From: Spiroplasma attinicola
Lineage (GTDB): Bacteria; Bacillota_I; Bacilli_A; Mycoplasmatales; VBWQ01
DNA: 64,000 bases
Assembly: GCF_023509825.1 (NCBI RefSeq)
Contig: NZ_JAKQXY010000001.1
Span: 186,001 to 250,000, forward strand
Direction: 5' to 3'
The translations under genes and the position numbers were made by a program. The notes beneath the pieces are model-generated. The model had not been told where the DNA came from, made no database searches, and worked only from the letters and a program-made list of their open reading frames with translations. This document shows positions 10,036 through 21,871 of the stretch, in pieces. The stretch's first letter is position 1, and the number at the start of each line of letters is the position of its first letter.

Positions 10036-12270
10036 TTACAAAATTATTCTTGTTATATCAATAATATCAGGTACCTTCTTTAATGAAGAAGTAATTTGCT
10101 GTAACCGATCAATATCGGGGACTTTGATTGTTAATTTCAAAACTCCCTTATGATTAATTAATTGATTATTAGCATCAACATTTTGAATTGATACTTTCAA
10201 AAGATTTAATAAATTAATAATATCGGCTAATAATCCTGGTCGGTCCAAATAATAAATTTTAATCCCAGCATCATAAGTTCTCATAATTGTTGCTGGTAAA
10301 TTTCAAACTGTTGGTAAAGTTCGTGCTTTTTTGTCACCTTTTGTTTCATTAATAATATTTGGACAATCGGGACGATGAACTTTAATTACTTGACCTTTAC
10401 TAATATAACCAATAATCATTTCATTAGGAATTGGTAAACAACAACGAGCTAATTGCGTTTTAATTGTCGGTGCATTTTCAACAATTACATCATTAATCTT
10501 ATTAGATTTACTTAAATTAACACTCTTTCTGGTTTTAAAATCTTTAAATTTTAATGAATCTTTAAATAAAACTTCTTTAACAGCATCTTCAATTGTATAA
10601 GTCCCATTAGCAATCGCTAAACAAAAATCATCATAAGTTGGATATTTTAAAAACTTTAAGCGTTTATAAATAACTGAGCTACTTGCAATTCTTCAGCGTA
10701 ATTTATGATCTTGAAGATATTTATCAATTTGCTCTTTAACATTAACAATTCTTTTATCATTATCAGCCACCCCTTTAGTTTTTGTTTCAGGTTTTAAAGG
10801 AGTTGTTTGAATTAAATATTTTTTGATTTTATGACGAGCAAAATTTGTCTTGGCAATTGTTAACCAGTCATAATTTGGTTTTACTGTTTTTGAAGTTTTA
10901 ATTTCAACAACATCACCAGTTTTTAAAACTGTATTTAAAGCAGAATAAACACCATTGATTCGAGCACCCATGGCAGTTTCACCAATTTCAGTATGAATTT
11001 TATAAGCAAAATCTAAAATTGTTGCCCCAAGTGGTAATGTTACAACTTTACCATTAGGTGTTAAAACATAAATTAATTCACTAAATAAATCTTGCTTAAT
11101 CTCAGTTTCTAAATCGGCATTTGCTTCTTCACTTTTAACTGTATTTAAATCCAAAATTGTTTGAAAAATATTTAATTTTTCATCAATTTCTGCTTGTTTT
11201 TTCTTAGGACTTATTTCTTCACCATCTTTATAACGTCAATGAGCAGCAGCACCGACCATGGCATAATATTCCATTTCTTCAGTTCTAATTTGTAATTCAT
11301 AAATTTCATTTTTATTAACAATTGAAGTATGTAATGATTGATACATATTATTTTTTGGTGTCGCAATATAATCTTTAAATTTACCTGGTAATGGTGTGAA
11401 TTTTTGATGTAAATAACCAAGAATTGCATAACAATTATCAACGGAATTACTAATAATTCTAATTGCTAAAATATCATGAATTTGGTTAAAATCTTTAGCA
11501 AAATAATACATTTTTCGATAAATTGAAAATAGATTTTTACTTCGCCCATAAATATCAAACTTTAACTTTTCATGTTTAACTAAAGTTTTTCTAATTTCTT
11601 TAATTGTATTATCAACTAATTGTTTTCGATTTTCTTCATCTTTTTTAACTAGATTACTAATTTTTTGATATTCTTCTGGTAATAAAACGGCAAAAGAACG
11701 ATCTTCTAACTCTGCTTGCAATTCTCGCATTCCTAAACGATGAGCAATTGAAGCATAAACTTCTAATGTTTCTTTAGCGACAACTTTTTGCTTTGTTAAA
11801 TCTAAAAATTCAATTGTTCTAATATTATGTAAACGATCAGCCATCTTAATAATAATTACTCTAATATCATCAGCTAAACTTAAATATAATTTTCTTAAAT
11901 AATCAGATTTAATTTCTGCTCGCTTTTCTTTAGCAAAATGACTAACTTTTGTTACTGCTGAAACTAATGCCGCAACTTCCTGACCAAATTCTGTTACTAA
12001 ATCATCAACACTAGTTGGTGTATCTTCTAAAATATCATGCAAAAGACCTGCTTGAATTGTTGCAGGATCTAAGTGTCATAAAGTTAAAGTATATGCCGTT
12101 GATAAAACATGATATAAATAAGGATCACCATTTTTTCTTAATTGCCCTTGATGTTTCAACTCAGCATATTGATATGCTTTTTCAATTTGAACCAAAAGTT
12201 TTTCATTTTTAATATAGCTTTTTGCTTGCTTTAATACTTCATTAAAATCTTTACAAGTAATGTTATTCAT
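10036..12270 (-). CDS. rel: Bifunctional (p)ppGpp synthetase/hydrolase RSH
   Basis: 744 residues, complete Rel/SpoT architecture. N-terminal HD hydrolase: KHQGQLRKNGDPYLYH and LLHDILEDTPTS with the HD pair, then MADRLHNIRT. Synthetase: DIYGRSKNLFSIYRKM, ILAIRIIS, PLPGKFKDYIATPKNNMYQS and LQIRTEEMEYYA. A TGS domain (VLTPNGKVVTLPLGATILDFAYKIH) and a C-terminal ACT domain (residues ~665-744) follow. The HD residues are kept, so it should both make and degrade the alarmone. I chose the ATG five bases past the apt stop; a TTG fifteen bases upstream inside apt is a weaker alternative. Neither has a good Shine-Dalgarno, so coupling to apt is likely. Pairing of apt and rel is conserved in Firmicutes. 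Confidence 0.95.
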
Positions 12271-12274
12271 ATTT

Positions 12275-12796
12275 TTAAAACTCAATTAAACTATGAAAAG
12301 GAATCTTACCAAATTTTTGTTGATCTTCAAATTCTTTTAAAGTAATTAAAGTCGCAATTGCTGCAACTTGTGCTTGTGATAATTGTACTAATTCAATACA
12401 AGCATGAATTGTTCCTGAAGTTGCAATTAAATCATCAATAATTAAAACTCGATCATTTTTTGTTAAAGCATCTTGATGAATTTCTAACTTATCAGTTCCA
12501 TATTCTAATTGATATTCAACATGATAAGTTTTAGCAGGTAACTTACCACTTTTTCTAATTGGAACAAATTTAACTTTCAAAGCAAGTGCTAAAGCACTAC
12601 CAAAAATAAAGCCACGCGCTTCTGGAGCTGCAATCGCTGTTATTTGATCTTTTTTAACTAAATCAGCAAAAGTTTTAATAACAAACGAAAACGCTTCAGG
12701 ATTAGCAAGCACAGGAGTAATATCTTTAAATTGAATTCCTGATTTTGGGAAATTAGGAACATTGCGAATCATTTTTTTTATTGTATCTAAATTCAT
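12275..12796 (-). CDS. apt: Adenine phosphoribosyltransferase
   Basis: 173 residues, standard size. Converts adenine and PRPP to AMP (purine salvage, essential for cells lacking de novo synthesis). Shows FPKSGIQFKDITPVLANP at the N-terminus, EARGFIFGSALA, and the PRPP-binding motif VLIIDDLIATSGTIHA. Sits between secDF (38 bases upstream) and rel (4-base gap), all on the - strand; the secDF-apt-rel order is seen in other Gram-positive lineages. Confidence 0.97.
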   Translation of the reverse strand: MNLDTIKKMIRNVPNFPKSGIQFKDITPVLANPEAFSFVIKTFADLVKKDQITAIAAPEARGFIFGSALALALKVKFVPIRKSGKLPAKTYHVEYQLEYGTDKLEIHQDALTKNDRVLIIDDLIATSGTIHACIELVQLSQAQVAAIATLITLKEFEDQQKFGKIPFHSLIEF

Positions 12797-12833
12797 TTTT
12801 TTTCCTTTAAATCTTTATATTTTCAAAAAACCA

Positions 12834-15773
12834 TTAATCGTTAATACCAGAAACAATATATTCATCAGGTCCAACAAAATGTTTTTTAATTTTTTCTGCT
12901 CGTTTTTGAAATCTTCTAATTCTTCATCTTTCAAAGTAAGTTCATAATCAAGGAGCAAGAAAATGGCTAACAAGAAAGGTAACAACACTTCCAAGAATCA
13001 AAGCAAGACTAACTGCTCAGAAACTTGGTAGGAAGCATAAAACGATTAATGCTGTTACAATTATAATACCGTTCGCTAGCATTGTTCTTGTTAATGATCG
13101 TTTAACACCTTCATTACTAATAGCAACAATTTCATCTTTTGTTAACTTATCATTTTTTGTTTTTGTTAAGTTTAATTTAATTTCTTTAATATTATCAAAA
13201 ATAATGACACTATTAATTAAAACTAAAATTACTACTGCTAAAATCACACCAATTGTCATTGTCGAAATTGTAATTTGTAATGTTACTAATGTTGCTAGTG
13301 TGACAAAAACTGCAAAAACTAAAGCAATAATCAGTGGAATTGAAAAACTAAATTGAAATCTAATAATAATATAAATAAAAATTGTAATTAAAGCAATAGC
13401 AATTGTAATTAGCATACTTTTAAATAACTGATTACCTGATAAAGCATTATTAGTTGTATAGTTTCAATTTGCTCAAGTTACTTCACTTTGTAAAAACTGG
13501 CGAAAATCACTAGCAGCACTATCTTTAACACTAGTTTCAATAATAATTCTAATCACATTTCTACCTGGAGTTAGTGAATTAGTCATTAATGCATAATAAA
13601 CTTTTTGATATGAATAATCATTATCATTTAAAATCTTAATAACTTCATTACGACGACTATTTGCTTCACTAATTAAATTAAAACCATCAGAATTATTAGA
13701 GTTAGTTGGATCTTGTTGGGTTGCAACTTCACCAGTAAAATCAATTCTACTATCAAAACCTTGACTAAAATTAGCACCAGCAGTGAAAAAGACAATTCCT
13801 GAAGTAACTAAAATTACAGCAAAACCAGTAATAATTCATTTTGTTAATTTATGATAATTTCATTTGCTAGCATTTAAACTAGTCGTTTTACTCTTAGTTT
13901 GAGCAACTAAAACTGCTAATTTAACTTTAGCTTGATTATAACGAGAATTCTTACTTTTCTTAGGGTTTCAACGAGTTCTTGGTGTTAAACCTAACAAAGC
14001 AGCTCTTTTTTCAAAGACATTATTTTTTAATAGTAAATATAAGACTAACCTTAAAATTAATACTCCTAAAACAATTACACCAAAAGTTGAAATTGAAGTC
14101 ATAATTGCAAAACCACGAATTGAACGAGCACCAAATCAGAAAATTGTTAAACTAACAATTAAAACAATCAAACTACAATCAAAAGCTGAAACTAATGATT
14201 TTTTATTTGCTGCTTTAAAAGCCTCATAAACACTTTTTCCTGAACGATATTCTTTTTTAAGATTATTAAATAAACCAACAATTAAATCTAGCAATAAAGC
14301 AAGACCAATAATTAAAGCAATACCAGTTTCTGGAGCAACAACATTATTTAAGAAAGTAAATGCTACTAAAGTTATAACTAAAAATAAAATAATTGTAAAA
14401 ATAGCAATAAAACCAAGGAACCGATAATTAAAAATAATCACAATTGCTAAAACTGCCAAAGCAACAGCTAAAGCAATTATCGCAATTTTTAAAGCTTGTG
14501 CTCCTAAAGTTGCATCAATTGTTAAAAACGCTTCAACAATAAAATCATTTTGTTCTTTACCAGCAGTTAAAAGATTAACAATTTGACGAACTTTGGCTTT
14601 ATTAAAAGTATTATCATTAATAGTAATTTGATTACTATTAGAATTTGCAAGACTAGCAATTTCACCAATATAATATGGTGCATATTTATAACTAATAATT
14701 GATGTATCAAGAAATTGTGAAATGTCAGGTAAAACAATTAAATCCTTAATATGTGGCAATCAAGCATTCATTGGTGAACCTTTGGGTTCTGATGGATCAA
14801 AAGGATTATTAGGGTCAAAAACATTATCTTTATTATTAGTATCAACTAATAATGGCGTTGTTGTTGAAGTATCAGAATAAATTCAATTAATCATATAAAG
14901 ACCATTTTTACTTTGATCTAATAGATTTCTTAATTGTTTACCAGCCGATGAATTTGGATTTCTAATCGCATTATACATTTTTTGTCCAGTAGCATCATCT
15001 AAACCAACTGTTTCATTTGCCAATAAAACTTTTAAAGCATCTTGTTTAGTTTGACTAGTTTCACTTTCAATTACTGATGCTAAATCTTCTAAACCAGTTA
15101 AAGTATTACGAATATAATTTAGTAAACTACCAATATCAGAATAAAAATAAACTTTATTAGACCCATCTTTAGTAATTGCTTGAATAGTACTAACTAAGTC
15201 TGATTGCGAATTAACATTAAAAACTACTTCTGGTTGATGAGAATTTTGATTAGTTGTTTCTGAAATGCTACTAAAAGCATCACTAGTAGTAATTCTTTCT
15301 TCTCTGGCACTTCATGCTTTACTATTTTCATCATATTTATTAGCTAACAAATCGTGTCCTTGATCATCTAATAAATAAATATACCCACGACGAGAAACAT
15401 TATTAATAAAACTAGCAATATCAATCCCAGCATCTTTACTAATTGATAAATTATAAAAATCACCACCATTGCTAGTACTTTTTTCAATATTAATATTACT
15501 TGTTCCTAAAGGATCAATTCGATTTTCTAATAAAGTAATAACTTTTCGACTATTACTATCTTCTTCGTGAACTCCCTCATATCTAACTTGAGTTTGATAG
15601 CCACCAGCAAATTCAATACTTAAATTACGATTACTGTCTAAATAAAAAATACTAAAAACTGCACTAACAATAATTGCAGCAGCGATAATTATTAAAGAAG
15701 TCATTCTCGTAAAAAAAGAAAAACCTCTAAGTTTCTTTTCTCGTTTTGCTTTCGTTAATGATTTTTTTTTCAT
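12834..15773 (-). CDS. secDF: Fused protein-export membrane protein SecDF
   Basis: 979 residues in one frame once UGA is read as Trp. SecDF uses the proton gradient to pull pre-proteins out of the SecYEG channel. N-terminal helix at about residues 25-45, then FAGGYQTQVRYEG (the SecD pattern) and a large external domain to about residue 430. SecD helices start at ALKIAIIALAVALAVLAIV (~residue 430), with GIALIIGLALLLDLIVGLFNNLKKE matching the conserved cytosolic-helix segment. The SecF half begins around residue 620 (IDFTGEV-like block) and ends in MTIGVILAVVILVLINSVIIFDNIKE. SecD and SecF are fused as in B. subtilis. A 137-base gap separates it from yebC, so it may have its own promoter. Confidence 0.93.
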
Positions 15774-15910
15774 AAAGCAAAATCACTTCCTAAATCTTTA
15801 AGATAAAATCAAAAAATGATTTATTAAATATCTTAATAATACTATATAAGAATACCAACAAAAGTATTAAAAGACAATTAATTTTTTAGTTGTTTAATTC
15901 AAAATCAGTC

Positions 15911-16630
15911 TTATTTTTTTAAATTACTTTCAATAAATTGGACATCATCATCATTTTCCAATAAATCAAAAAGTTTTTGATAACTAACTAAATCTTCATC
16001 ACTAACATTGATTGGTTCAAATGGTACATTTCTAACTTCATTAGTAACAAAATTTTCAATTTTTGCAGCTCTTAATGCCTGAACAATGATTGCTAAATCT
16101 TCTTGAGCAACAATTAACTGCACAATCTCTTCATCTTTACTAAAATCTAAAATCTCAAAATTAATTACCAAATCTAAAATATCATCTAAATCCAAAGGAC
16201 TAATAAATTCAATGACACCGGCTTTAAAAAATAAATGTTGAACTGAATTGCTAACACCTAATTTTGCTTGATATTTATTAAAATAACCACGAATATTAGC
16301 AGTAGTACGATTTTTATTATCAGTTAAACAATGAATAATTAAAGCAATTGTTCCTGGACCAAATCCCTCATAAATTACTTCTTGATAATTATCTTGATCA
16401 TTTTGATTATTAGCTTTAGCAATTGCCCGATTAATATTATCTTTTGGCATATTTAAACTACGAGCTTTTTCTAAAATTGTTCGTAACTTGGGATTATTTT
16501 CAATATTAGGACCGTGTAATTTAACAGCAGTATAAATTTCACGATTAATTTTTTGAAAAATTTTACCACGTTTAATATCTTGAGCATCTTTACGATGTTT
16601 AATATTAGCAAATTGTGAGTGACCTGACAT
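15911..16630 (-). CDS. yebC: YebC/PmpR (TACO1) family translation/regulatory protein
   Basis: 239 residues. Opens MSGHSQFANIKHRKDAQD, variant of the family's MAGHSKWANIKHRK signature, followed by ARSLNMPKDNINRAIAKA and EVIYEGFGPGTIALIIHCLTDNKNRT. Members were described as transcription regulators and, more recently, as factors that help ribosomes through proline-rich stretches. Length and three-domain pattern fit. AAGAAAGAG lies before the ATG; nadE ends 24 bases upstream, so the two are probably co-transcribed. Confidence 0.95.
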   Translation of the reverse strand: MSGHSQFANIKHRKDAQDIKRGKIFQKINREIYTAVKLHGPNIENNPKLRTILEKARSLNMPKDNINRAIAKANNQNDQDNYQEVIYEGFGPGTIALIIHCLTDNKNRTTANIRGYFNKYQAKLGVSNSVQHLFFKAGVIEFISPLDLDDILDLVINFEILDFSKDEEIVQLIVAQEDLAIIVQALRAAKIENFVTNEVRNVPFEPINVSDEDLVSYQKLFDLLENDDDVQFIESNLKK

Positions 16631-16653
16631 AATTTCTTACTCTTTCTTAATTT

Positions 16654-17400
16654 TTAATTACGACTTCATCATTTTGGCGCTTGCGGAATTGCTTTGCGTT
16701 TATGTTGTGTTCGTTCATGCATGGTTGTAATTTTTATCTGAACTTGATCAGATAATTTTTTAATATCGCCTAATAAAAATTGATCTAATTCTTGATAAGT
16801 AAGACCCATTTCTGCTTCATCGGTTTGACCTGCTCATAAACTAGCGCTCGGTTTTCTAGCAATAATTTCTTTAGTGACATTTAGAATTTTTGCTGCTTGA
16901 AAAATATCTTGCTTTACTAAATTAACAAGTGGTAATAAATCAACACCACTATCACCATACTTAGTAAAATAACCAGTATGTCATTCATCAGCATTACTTG
17001 TTCCAACGACTAAATAATTATTAATTTGAGCATAAGTATAAAGAGTACTCATTCTTAATCGTGACTTTAAATTACCAAAAATTGTTTTTTCTTGTTCTGA
17101 TGGAATATTTTTTGGTAAATTCTTTTTAAAACTAAGAAAAACTTCATCTAAATTAACTAATTGCGATGTTAATTTATGTTTTTTAACTAAATTATTAGCA
17201 TAATCTAAATCAATCTCTGGAGATTGACAAGGCATAAGCAAGACTAAATGATTATTAGGAAATGCTTTTTTCATTAATAAAGCAGCAACAGCTGAATCAA
17301 CACCACCACTTAAACCAACAATTACCCCTTTGGCATGAGCTTTCTTAACTTCATCTTGTAAAAATTTAACAATTTGTTCCAAATATTGTTCTAATTTCAT
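16654..17400 (-). CDS. nadE: NH3-dependent NAD+ synthetase
   Basis: 248 residues. The P-loop pyrophosphatase motif GLSGGVDSAVAALLM is at residues 28-42, followed by [45 protein letters not shown] (active site and dimer contacts) and KPSASLWAGQTDEAEMGLTY. It amidates nicotinic acid adenine dinucleotide with ammonia, the last step of NAD synthesis; no glutaminase domain is present, so it is the ammonia-only form. AAAGAAAGTG precedes the ATG, 35 bases after obg. Confidence 0.96.
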
Positions 17401-17435
17401 TATTATTCACTTTCTTTTAATCTTTCTGGCTAATT

Positions 17436-18716
17436 TTATTCTGTTTCTCAAATCATATCATAATTATAAATCTTAACACTGTCACCTTTTTTAACACCTT
17501 TTTTTCTTAATTGTTCAAAGACACCTAAATCTTGTAATTTAATTCTAAACAACAAAATATTTTGATAAGTATTCAAAGGATTTCTTTGGGCAATTCTATT
17601 GACAGCACTACCTGTAACTTCTCATTGATGGTCTTTAATCTTTGTAACAATTACTTCAGGTTCAGCATTAGGTTTTGGTTGATATTTATATAAAACATGT
17701 TCTTCTTTAACTTCTTCTGGTTCTTCTTTTGCAACAGTTTTAACAAATTTTGCAATCTCAGCAATTAAAGGTTTAAGATTCTCTTTTTTTAAAGCTGAAA
17801 TAGCAAAAACTGGTTTTTTAATTGCATCTGCTAATTTCTTAACTGCTGATAAATCTGCTAATAAATCAATTTTATTAGCAACAACAATTTCTGGCTTTTC
17901 TAAAATCTTTTTATTATATTTACTTAACTCTTGTTTAATTAATTGATAAGTTAAAAAATGATCACTTTTTTCGTCACTAATATCAATCATATGAACTAAA
18001 ACTTGACAACGTTCAATATGTTTCAAAAATTGTAAGCCCAATCCTTTGCCATCACTAGCACCAGCAATTAAACCCGGTAAATCAGCAATAACAAAACTAT
18101 CATTATTATTTGTTACTACTGCCAGTTGCGGATCTAAAGTTGTAAATGGATAATCAGCAATTAATGGTTTTGCTGCTGAAACTACTTTTAAGAAAGTTGA
18201 TTTTCCAGCATTTGGCAAACCAATCAAACCAGCATTAGCTAAAAGTTTTAATTCACAAATTATTTCAAATTCTTGACCTGGTGTGCCATTTTCTGAAATT
18301 TTTGGCACACGATTGGTTGATGAAGCAAATTTTGCATTACCACGGCCACCAATTCCACCTTTAGCGATTACTGCAGTTGCTTTATTTTTAGTAATATCAG
18401 CAATAATTGTGCCAGTTTTAATATCCTTAACAATTGTTCCTAATGGTACTCGAACAATCGTATTAGTACCATTCTTACCATGCATATTTTTTGGTTTACC
18501 ATTTTCACCAGCTAAGGCTTTAATTTCTCTTGTTTTTCTTAAGTCTAATAAAGTATTTAAACCTTCATCACCAACAAAAATAACACTACCACCATTGCCA
18601 CCGTCGCCACCACTTGGACCACCTTTAGGAACATACAATTCACGACGAAAAGCGATGATTCCATCACCACCTTTACCTGCTTTAACTTTTAATTTGATTA
18701 AATCAATAAACTTCAT
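17436..18716 (-). CDS. obg: GTPase Obg (CgtA)
   Basis: 426 residues. Glycine-rich Obg fold at 1-158 (KAGKGGDGIIAFRRE, PSGGDGGNGGSVIF); G domain with P-loop LPNAGKSTFLK, switch II DLPGLIAGASDGKGLG and NKID; C-terminal OCT domain with VTGSAVNRIAQR and DSVKIYNYDMIWE. Essential GTPase linked to large-subunit assembly and stress response. The OCT domain becomes visible only when the UGA at codon 365 is read as Trp. It follows the ribosomal rplU-prp-rpmA operon after a terminator, the classical rplU-ysxB-rpmA-obg order. Confidence 0.97.
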
Positions 18717-18833
18717 AATTATTTTTCCTAAAATTTTCTTATTTTTTTATTAAACTATCTTCAAAATAAATGATACCTTGAAAATAACAATAATTAAATA
18801 GATATTATTTATTTGTTTTGATTTTTTAACTAA

Positions 18834-18870
18834 TAAAAAAGTTCTATTTAAAATAGAACTTTTATTAACA
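18834..18870 (-). terminator. Terminator of the rplU-prp-rpmA operon
   Basis: On the - strand AAAAGTTCTATTT/AAATAGAACTTTTTT form an inverted repeat with almost no loop followed by T-rich sequence. Separates rpmA from obg. Confidence 0.75.
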
Positions 18871-18883
18871 ATTGTTAATATTA

Positions 18884-19168
18884 TTATTTTGCTTCTAAAA
18901 TATTAACTTTAGTTTTATTTTTAGCAAACTTAACATATTTAACAATACCAGTTTTTAAAGCAAACAAAGTATCATCACCACCACGACCAACATTTACTCC
19001 TGGGTGAATTTTAGTTCCTCTTTGGCGATAAATAATTGATCCTTCGTGAATTAACTGCCCATCACTTGCTTTCGCTCCTAAACGTTTAGAATGAGAATCT
19101 CTTCCATTACGAGTTGAACCAACTCCTTTTTTAGAAGCAAAGAATTGTAAATTTAATTGAAAACGCAT
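18884..19168 (-). CDS. rpmA: 50S ribosomal protein L27, Prp-processed type
   Basis: 94 residues. The mature part ([45 protein letters not shown]) is standard L27, the protein that reaches the peptidyl-transferase centre. The N-terminus carries the extension [15 protein letters not shown]; in Firmicutes and Mollicutes this is cut after LQFFA by the cysteine protease Prp to expose the functional N-terminus. Prp is the upstream gene, one base away, and its last codons supply the AAGGAGG ribosome site. Confidence 0.98.
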   Translation of the reverse strand: MRFQLNLQFFASKKGVGSTRNGRDSHSKRLGAKASDGQLIHEGSIIYRQRGTKIHPGVNVGRGGDDTLFALKTGIVKYVKFAKNKTKVNILEAK

Positions 19169-19169
19169 T

Positions 19170-19484
19170 TTAGTAAACCTCCTTAATAATAATGTTTTTA
19201 CGATATTGATTACTAATAGTTTTTAATTGTCAAAACATTGTTTGTAAAATCATTTGATTGTTATCCGATGGTTTTAAAACTTCAATGATAACTTTTGTTT
19301 TAGGTTCAACAATTTTTACTTCTTGTTGTGAAACTAAATTATCAAGAGCATTTAAAGTACCAAAGACAATAGCAGAGATTCCTGCACAAATAATATCTTT
19401 CCCAACTTGATCAAAATTACTATGACCACTAACTTCAACTTTAACAATCTGATCTTTTTGATAATAAAAATTAGTTTTTACCAT
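19170..19484 (-). CDS. prp: Ribosomal-processing cysteine protease Prp
   Basis: 104 residues (UGA read as Trp near the C-terminus). Catalytic His in [26 protein letters not shown] and catalytic Cys in DIICAGIS match the GHA...D(I/V)VCAA(V/I)S pattern of Prp. It removes the N-terminal extension of L27 (encoded next) and sits between rplU and rpmA as in all organisms with the extended L27. Gap to rplU 9 bases. Confidence 0.95.
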
Positions 19485-19493
19485 ATTAATTAA

Positions 19494-20045
19494 CTATTTT
19501 TTTGTTACTTTTTTAGTAGGACTGTTTACTTTTGCTTTTTTTACAGTTGATGGTTCTTTGTTAACTACTTTCTTTTCACCAGTAGTTGCTTTTTTAGTTG
19601 CAGCAACTTTTGTTGGTGCTTTCACTACTTTATTATTAGTTACTTTTTTAGTAGTTTCAGTTTGTTCTGATTTTGTTGTTTTACTTGTTGTCGCTTTAGT
19701 TGTTGTTTTGTTTTCTGTTGTTTTTGCTTTTGCAGTTGGTTTACCACTTAACAAAATATCAGTAATTTTTACCTTTGTATATGGCTGACGATGACCATAT
19801 TTAGTTTTTGAGTTTTTCTTTGGTTTATATTTAAAAACAACAATCTTTTTCGCTTTATCTTGCTTGATAATGATTCCATGAACTGAAGCACCCTTAATTA
19901 TTGGATTACCTACTGTTCCATCAATCATTAATACTTGATCAAAAACAATTTTATCTTCAGGATTACCTTGTAATTTTTCAATAAAATATTCTTGACCAAC
20001 TTCAACATTAATTTGTTTGCCACCGGTCTTAATTATTGCAAACAT
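19494..20045 (-). CDS. rplU: 50S ribosomal protein L21 with long C-terminal tail
   Basis: 183 residues; ordinary L21 is about 100. Residues 1-102 are L21 (MFAIIKTGGKQINVEVGQ, VVFKYKPKKNSKTKYGHRQPYTKVKI). From about residue 105 on there is a low-complexity tail made almost only of Lys, Thr, Ala, Val, Ser and Glu. The tail is in frame with no UGA and ends KKVTKK. It is probably disordered and positively charged, able to reach along rRNA or outside the ribosome; this is inference. The gene is led by an L21-type leader and a strong promoter. Confidence 0.95.
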   Translation of the reverse strand: MFAIIKTGGKQINVEVGQEYFIEKLQGNPEDKIVFDQVLMIDGTVGNPIIKGASVHGIIIKQDKAKKIVVFKYKPKKNSKTKYGHRQPYTKVKITDILLSGKPTAKAKTTENKTTTKATTSKTTKSEQTETTKKVTNNKVVKAPTKVAATKKATTGEKKVVNKEPSTVKKAKVNSPTKKVTKK

Positions 20046-20141
20046 TTTGCACCTCCAGCTTAGACTCGCCTTATAAGGTGGATAACCAAATTATTATCAC
20101 TTAAAACCTAAAAAAGTGCGGTTGCAACTGTTTTCACAGCA
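20046..20141 (-). promoter_or_regulatory. L21 leader (ribosomal protein autoregulatory 5' UTR)
   Basis: The untranslated region upstream of rplU holds the block GTTATCCACCTTATAAGGCG followed by AGTCTAAGCTGGAGGTGCAAA before the ATG. CCACCTTATAAGG(TGG-like) can pair locally and GGAGGTG is the ribosome site. This resembles from memory the Firmicute L21 leader family, which controls rplU-ysxB-rpmA by feedback. Not checked against a covariance model. Confidence 0.6.
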
Positions 20142-20147
20142 TTATTA

Positions 20148-20176
20148 ATTATAAAGATAATTGCTAGCAAAAGCAA
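20148..20176 (-). promoter_or_regulatory. Promoter of rplU operon
   Basis: On the - strand TTGCTT (-35), a 17-base spacer and a perfect TATAAT (-10). Predicted start about 20141, so the leader is roughly 95 nt. A second TTGCTT copy lies a few bases further upstream. Confidence 0.75.
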
Positions 20177-20260
20177 GAGAAAGCAAGAGTTATTTTTAGT
20201 AATTTAAATTGTTTAAAAAGTAATATTCAAGTTTAATTTTTAAAACAAAAATAATACACT

Positions 20261-21700
20261 TTATTTAAAAGAATTGCCAAAAATATTTGAATCATAAAAA
20301 TATAAAGTTTCCAATGCTTTATCAATATTTTTTATCATTTTTTCTTCATTTTCAGACAAACCAAAAAATGAATTCGAACTATAATCCCAACTATTTTTAT
20401 AAAAAGATTTTATTAAATTAATTAATTCAAATATTTTAGAATCAACTTGTTCTGATTTATCCACAAAAATACCAAAATAAATTCTTAACTTATAATTATC
20501 AGTTTCAATAATTTTCTTAAAAAAATAATGTAAGATTTGCAAATCACCTCTAGTATCTACTCCAAAAATAATAACATTCTTAACTTTTACAAGTTCTCCA
20601 AATAACTTTTCATAACTTTCCTTGCACTTATCAGTTTTTTCAAAATAAAAACCTTCCAAGCAAAGATTACCTTCTATCTTTATTTTGTCAAAATCTTCAC
20701 TTTCAAAATTATTAATGACATCCTTGTCATACAATTCATGAAATTTTCCATGTAAATGCTCTATACAAATTTCTTTTTTTCTTTCTGAAGAGTATTTTTC
20801 CATCATTAAATCATAATTTAATGTAAAAATTTTAGACGAATAATCTATAAAAGTATTAAATTTCTCATAATTTATTTGATAAGAACTATTTTTATCTTCA
20901 ATTAATAAACTTTTTAAAACAGAATTTTCATAATATATTTTTAAATCATTTAAAAATTTTAATGTTTGACAAATTTTGTCATAATATTTAAATCATATTT
21001 TCAAATCATATTCATCAATTAAATTAAAATTATTACATTTTTCTGAAATTTTATAACATTCAGAAAGTATATTTTCAAATACTTTATGAGTAAAAATTTC
21101 AATATTATCACCTTTTAAAAATCGAACTCAATCCATTTCTTTAGGATAACTATGAATTTGTTCTGGCTCGCATATTTCTTCTAATTGTTCTAAAAGACCA
21201 ATTAAACCTTTTATTCTTCTTAATCAATATTCAAAATTTTTATATTCTGGAGGAATTTCTTTAGTTTCTCCAAAATATGAATCCTCACCATTGTAATCTA
21301 AAAAATTTTTATTTTTTTCAGATTGCTGTCAATTTAAGTATATCTTGCCATTATCTACATAATTTGCTGAATTATTTTCATCTATATAAAGATTTATTCT
21401 TTCTGATATCTCTATAATATCAAATCACAAATTTTTACCATAATCTTTAATTGCTTCTAAAATACTATAAAATATAGTTTTTTTTAAATTATTTTCTAAA
21501 TCATCAAATTTATAATAACGTTCTATATCAAAAAAATAATTAATTCCATTACCTAATAAAATAAAATAGTTTTTCCTTTTTGAAATTATACTTTCCATTT
21601 GTTCTTGCGAAAAAATTTTTTCTCAATATTTATAGTTTTTATTATTTCCTGTTTTTAAATCATTGATGTCTAACTTATTATCTTTATTTTTAATAAACAT
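20261..21700 (-). CDS. SIR2-like/AbiH-type protein, candidate defence effector
   Basis: 479 residues with UGA as Trp. Three separated motifs match SIR2-like NAD-binding folds of the AbiH/DUF4917/SIR2_2 group: FILLGNGINYFFDIERYY (46-63, the nucleotide-binding GNG loop), FTLNYDLMM (292-300) and HLHGKF (315-320), followed by VIIFGVDTRGD at about 376-386. The middle (70-290) is helical and acidic. In known defence systems such proteins destroy NAD+ or abort infection; whether this one hydrolyses NAD is inference. It is the last gene of the - strand accessory cluster, 171 bases after the 447-residue protein. No strong Shine-Dalgarno is seen. Confidence is high that it is SIR2-like, low for exact family. 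Confidence 0.75.
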
Positions 21701-21871
21701 TATTTATAGTTTTAAACCTTTCTGATTTTCTTCATTATTTTATAATACTTAAACTCAAATTAAAGTAAAGTATGCTTTAATTTTATATTTGTAATAATAT
21801 ATATACTTATAGTAATAATTATATTTCATTTGTCTACTTAAAAAATATTCAGTCTAATATTTTAGAAAAAT

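Noticed and set aside
18283-18753. A 156-codon + strand ORF opposite obg
   Set aside because: Proline-rich antisense of the Gly-rich Obg fold; obg is certain, so this is a shadow.
19558-19788. A 76-codon + strand ORF opposite the rplU tail
   Set aside because: Complement of the repetitive Lys/Thr codons; no start site or signal.
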